Positions 61,828-64,000 of a stretch of 64,000 nucleotides of DNA are shown in pieces; within the stretch, counting starts at the first letter, position 1; every line of letters starts with the position of its first letter. Below the pieces are notes generated by a model. The model saw nothing but the letters and a program-made list of their open reading frames with translations, did not search any database and had not been told where the DNA came from. The stretch is from the NCBI GenBank assembly GCA_023525975.1, contig CM042034.1, positions 26,190,779-26,254,778 of the forward strand. The letters are read 5' to 3'. The position numbers were made by a program, and so were the translations under genes. The DNA comes from Smallanthus sonchifolius (lineage: Eukaryota; Streptophyta; Magnoliopsida; Asterales; Asteraceae).

Positions 61828-63589
61828 TTATACATCCGAACGCACAATCAATAGAGGATCACTTGAACTCATGTCCCTGCAGAAAAAAAAATCAACATTG
61901 AAGATTAAGAATCTGCCAATATCTCAATTAGTTCATGTGATTAATAAAAAAAACTTATAGACAGATCAATCATAAACCCTAAACATGATTAAATGTCAAA
62001 ACCGTTGTATAACAATATAACAATACTATATGGATAGAGTCTGCATTAATAACTTGGACGTGTATAACATTATTTCATTGATATATACACATATATAAAA
62101 GGCAAATTGGTTTTTAATAATCCAAACTATTACTCATTAGCTGATAATAATCCAAACTGTACAGTTTGACTGGTGATAATCCAACTTTTACTTTTATTGT
62201 CAATGACAGTCCCGATAGCATAATCATCATAGATTTACACTTATTTTCGCTCAAAATGAAGATTTTAAATGAAACGGAGAAACGTACAAGCGAAATTGAG
62301 TGGTATTTAGGTGGAAATATATGATGATTATGCTACCGGGACTACCATTGACAACAGAAGTAAAAGTTGAGATTATCACCAGCCAAACTGTTAGTTTGGA
62401 TTATTAAAAACCAATTTGCCTATATAAAAAAAGTAGGAACTCTTTGTTGGACTTGCCTGTTACTGTTGTTGAAAAGTATAAGGGAAATAGGCTGCCCGGG
62501 TGAAAGATAGAACAATTCTCGCACTATGTATATACATATAGCAATGCTGCCAAAGAAAAAAAACTTTACTCAAACATCAGCAAATCACAATAAGTGAAGA
62601 GTTTGTAATGTTGAAAATTGATATATATGTTTAGAACTTTTAGCATTTTGAGATTGCAGTTTTATTAAAGCAACTAATATTCATGTCAATTTTGATAAAT
62701 ACTTACCTACTAAAGCATACAAGTAAAAGTATCCAAAAAAGAGCACTTATCCAACTTGATTCCTTATATGCTATCCACACCTGAAAAACAACACTTGTAT
62801 ATTCTTGTTGTGGAGATAAACATGAAATGCATTTGATTAGCAAAAATTGATGAACAGAGACATACAGAGAAAACCACAATGTGGATATAGACATCAGTCA
62901 GCGCTGTTATCGTGCACCTGCAGTGGGAGTTTATTAATGTCAGATTTACATTCGAAAATGTATCTATTTTACTTTTTACCCGAAATTAGAGAGAAGCTGT
63001 TTACGGTGTTAGTACTTCCACAAAGAACGGAAATCCATCAATGATATACGCATAAATTGTTACTCCCAGCATGCAGCAGCCTATTGCAGTAACAATTACT
63101 TTTGCTGTTACAACAGAAGATCGTATCGTATGTCCCGTGACATCCCTATGAAACATATATACAAATAAAATTAGAAGTATATATCTTAACAAATTTGTGG
63201 ATGAGAGTCACCAAGTGAAGGAAAACTTGACAACATGCTTCATTCTATATATATGTTTCTAATGTCCTTTATTCTTGCCTGTTCTGATGTTTGGGCAGCA
63301 CAAAATATAATGCATCTTTTAAAGATTCTTCAGGTGGCAACTTGAAGAGCAGCATAGAAATATATCCACAGGTAACAACACTGTAAAAGTGGAGAAAAAT
63401 GGAATGTAACAGCAGCCCATATAAGAACCAATTCTATTATGTATACTTAAAAAGGAGAAGGAAAACATAAGTTTATATGATTCAGAACATGGTACACTAA
63501 CCAAAAGAAGATTACCTTCCACACCAAAATATCATAATTATAAAAACAATTCTCTTGATCCAGCTTGATTCCTTGTAGAAATACCAAGC
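61828..63589 (-). CDS. DUF1475-type plant membrane protein, internally duplicated (5' end beyond window)
   Basis: Function unknown. Exons on the minus strand: 63516-63589, 63279-63380, 63005-63145, 62866-62917, 62707-62780, 62457-62546 and 61828-61876. The frame stays open through all junctions to TAA at 61828-61830. The visible protein has two parallel halves. Half one ends WYFYKESSWIKRIVFIIMIF ... MLLFKLPPEESLKDALYFVL then PKHQN. Half two starts RDVTGHTIRSSVVTAK, continues IGCCMLGVTIYAYIIDGFPF, then VWIAYKESSWISALFWILLL and LFNNSN, and closes with RDMSSSDPLLIVRSDV. Hydrophobic stretches suggest several membrane spans. The exon carrying YKESSWI is 74 bases in both halves. Two introns begin with GC instead of GT, at the same relative place in each half. 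If the first were not spliced, a stop would follow at 63269-63271 and the region would be two genes. Upstream exons should lie to the right of 64000. Confidence 0.8.
62101..62420. mobile_element. Mutator-type MITE in the last DUF1475 intron
   Basis: Starts GGCAAATTGGTTTTTAATAA; the right end is its inverted copy. The inverted repeats extend about 130 bases on each side. A perfect 9-bp duplication TATATAAAA lies at 62092-62100 and 62421-62429. Ends beginning with G and a 9-bp duplication mark a Mutator-like element. Confidence 0.9.
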
Positions 63590-64000
63590 CTAGAGATTAC
63601 CAGTACACAACCACATTTGAGTTCAATTGGTTAAAAATCTAAAAGAGAGATGTGCATTTTAAACCATATGTTACCCTGCTCTAATGATTTCAAGTGATCA
63701 ATTAACAAAATCATATACGGATATGTAGAAGCATGAAAAAACGTCGATAAATCTCAAATTGATTTTGAAGATTTCTTTGAATTTTCATTTAATAAGAAAT
63801 TTGTGAGTTGTCACCAACTCCTGCAATTTATTAGTCGTCGTATTAATTTTTTAACTTTCTCATTGCAGGAATTCTCTTCGTGTATGCTTTGGATTCTCTG
63901 ATAATCGTGGGTTCACTTTCGGATTGAATTATGTAGGTGGTATACACAGAATTCAATCGGATAAAAATAAGAGATTTTCAAAAACGAATCTATAAATCTG
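63590..64000. other. Probably intron of the DUF1475 gene
   Basis: No coding exon of the family was found on the minus strand here, although an exon ahead of the one starting at 63589 is expected. The stretch is therefore most likely intron reaching past the window edge. Confidence 0.45.

Noticed and set aside
63269..63378. Separate DUF1475 gene ending at a stop near 63269
   Set aside because: Kept as an alternative only. The GC donor at 63277-63278 is mirrored in the second half and joins in frame to the next exon, so a single duplicated gene explains more.

Overview
This is a nuclear chromosome segment of a flowering plant, AT-rich and full of introns and transposon debris. An Asteraceae-type (daisy family) genome is the best guess, from the style of its degenerate retroelements and Helitrons; that placement is an inference, since no marker in the window decides it.

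Five real genes are supported by spliced reading frames with conserved protein families. (1) GIGANTEA (GI), minus strand, start codon at 6888, ten coding exons (810 residues) running off the left edge. (2) A type I inositol polyphosphate 5-phosphatase, minus, 18518-23501, ten exons, 660 residues. (3) A plastid S1-domain RNA-binding protein of the RLSB/PDE338 type, plus, 47357-50464, eight exons, 500 residues. (4) A hypoxanthine-guanine phosphoribosyltransferase, minus, 51599-54464, three exons, 196 residues. (5) A DUF1475-type membrane protein, minus, 61828 to beyond 63589, whose two halves are an internal repeat and whose 5' end lies beyond the right edge. From memory, the Arabidopsis counterparts of genes 2-4 are close neighbours (At1g71710, At1g71720, At1g71750), and GI (At1g22770) lies in the paired duplicated block, so the window looks like an old conserved gene neighbourhood stretched by transposons.

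The rest is transposable-element archaeology, much of it with clean boundaries. It includes two solo LTRs of a TGTAA...TTACA family (8837-11455 and 34326-36635), ten Helitrons of one family including one nested inside another, one Helitron end of a second family, and four MITEs with 8-bp target duplications (4040-4453, 28770-29265, 42636-43170, 52325-52814). There is also a CACTA element (38508-39737), a Mutator-type MITE with a 9-bp duplication (62101-62420), at least five tRNA-derived SINEs (three with target duplications of 11 bp or more and few mismatches), Copia remnants, a decayed reverse-transcriptase gene (25080-26580) and a piece of plastid DNA in a 5-phosphatase intron.

A composite block at 31421-37341 recurs at 55683-58770. 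The second copy lacks the solo LTR and so preserves its empty site. It sits in an insert of about 3.5 kb bounded by a 19-bp direct repeat.

I found no new multi-gene system. The observations most worth following are the chimeric insert with its direct repeats, the paired GC-AG introns in the duplicated DUF1475 gene, and the ordered insertion history recorded by the duplicated block.
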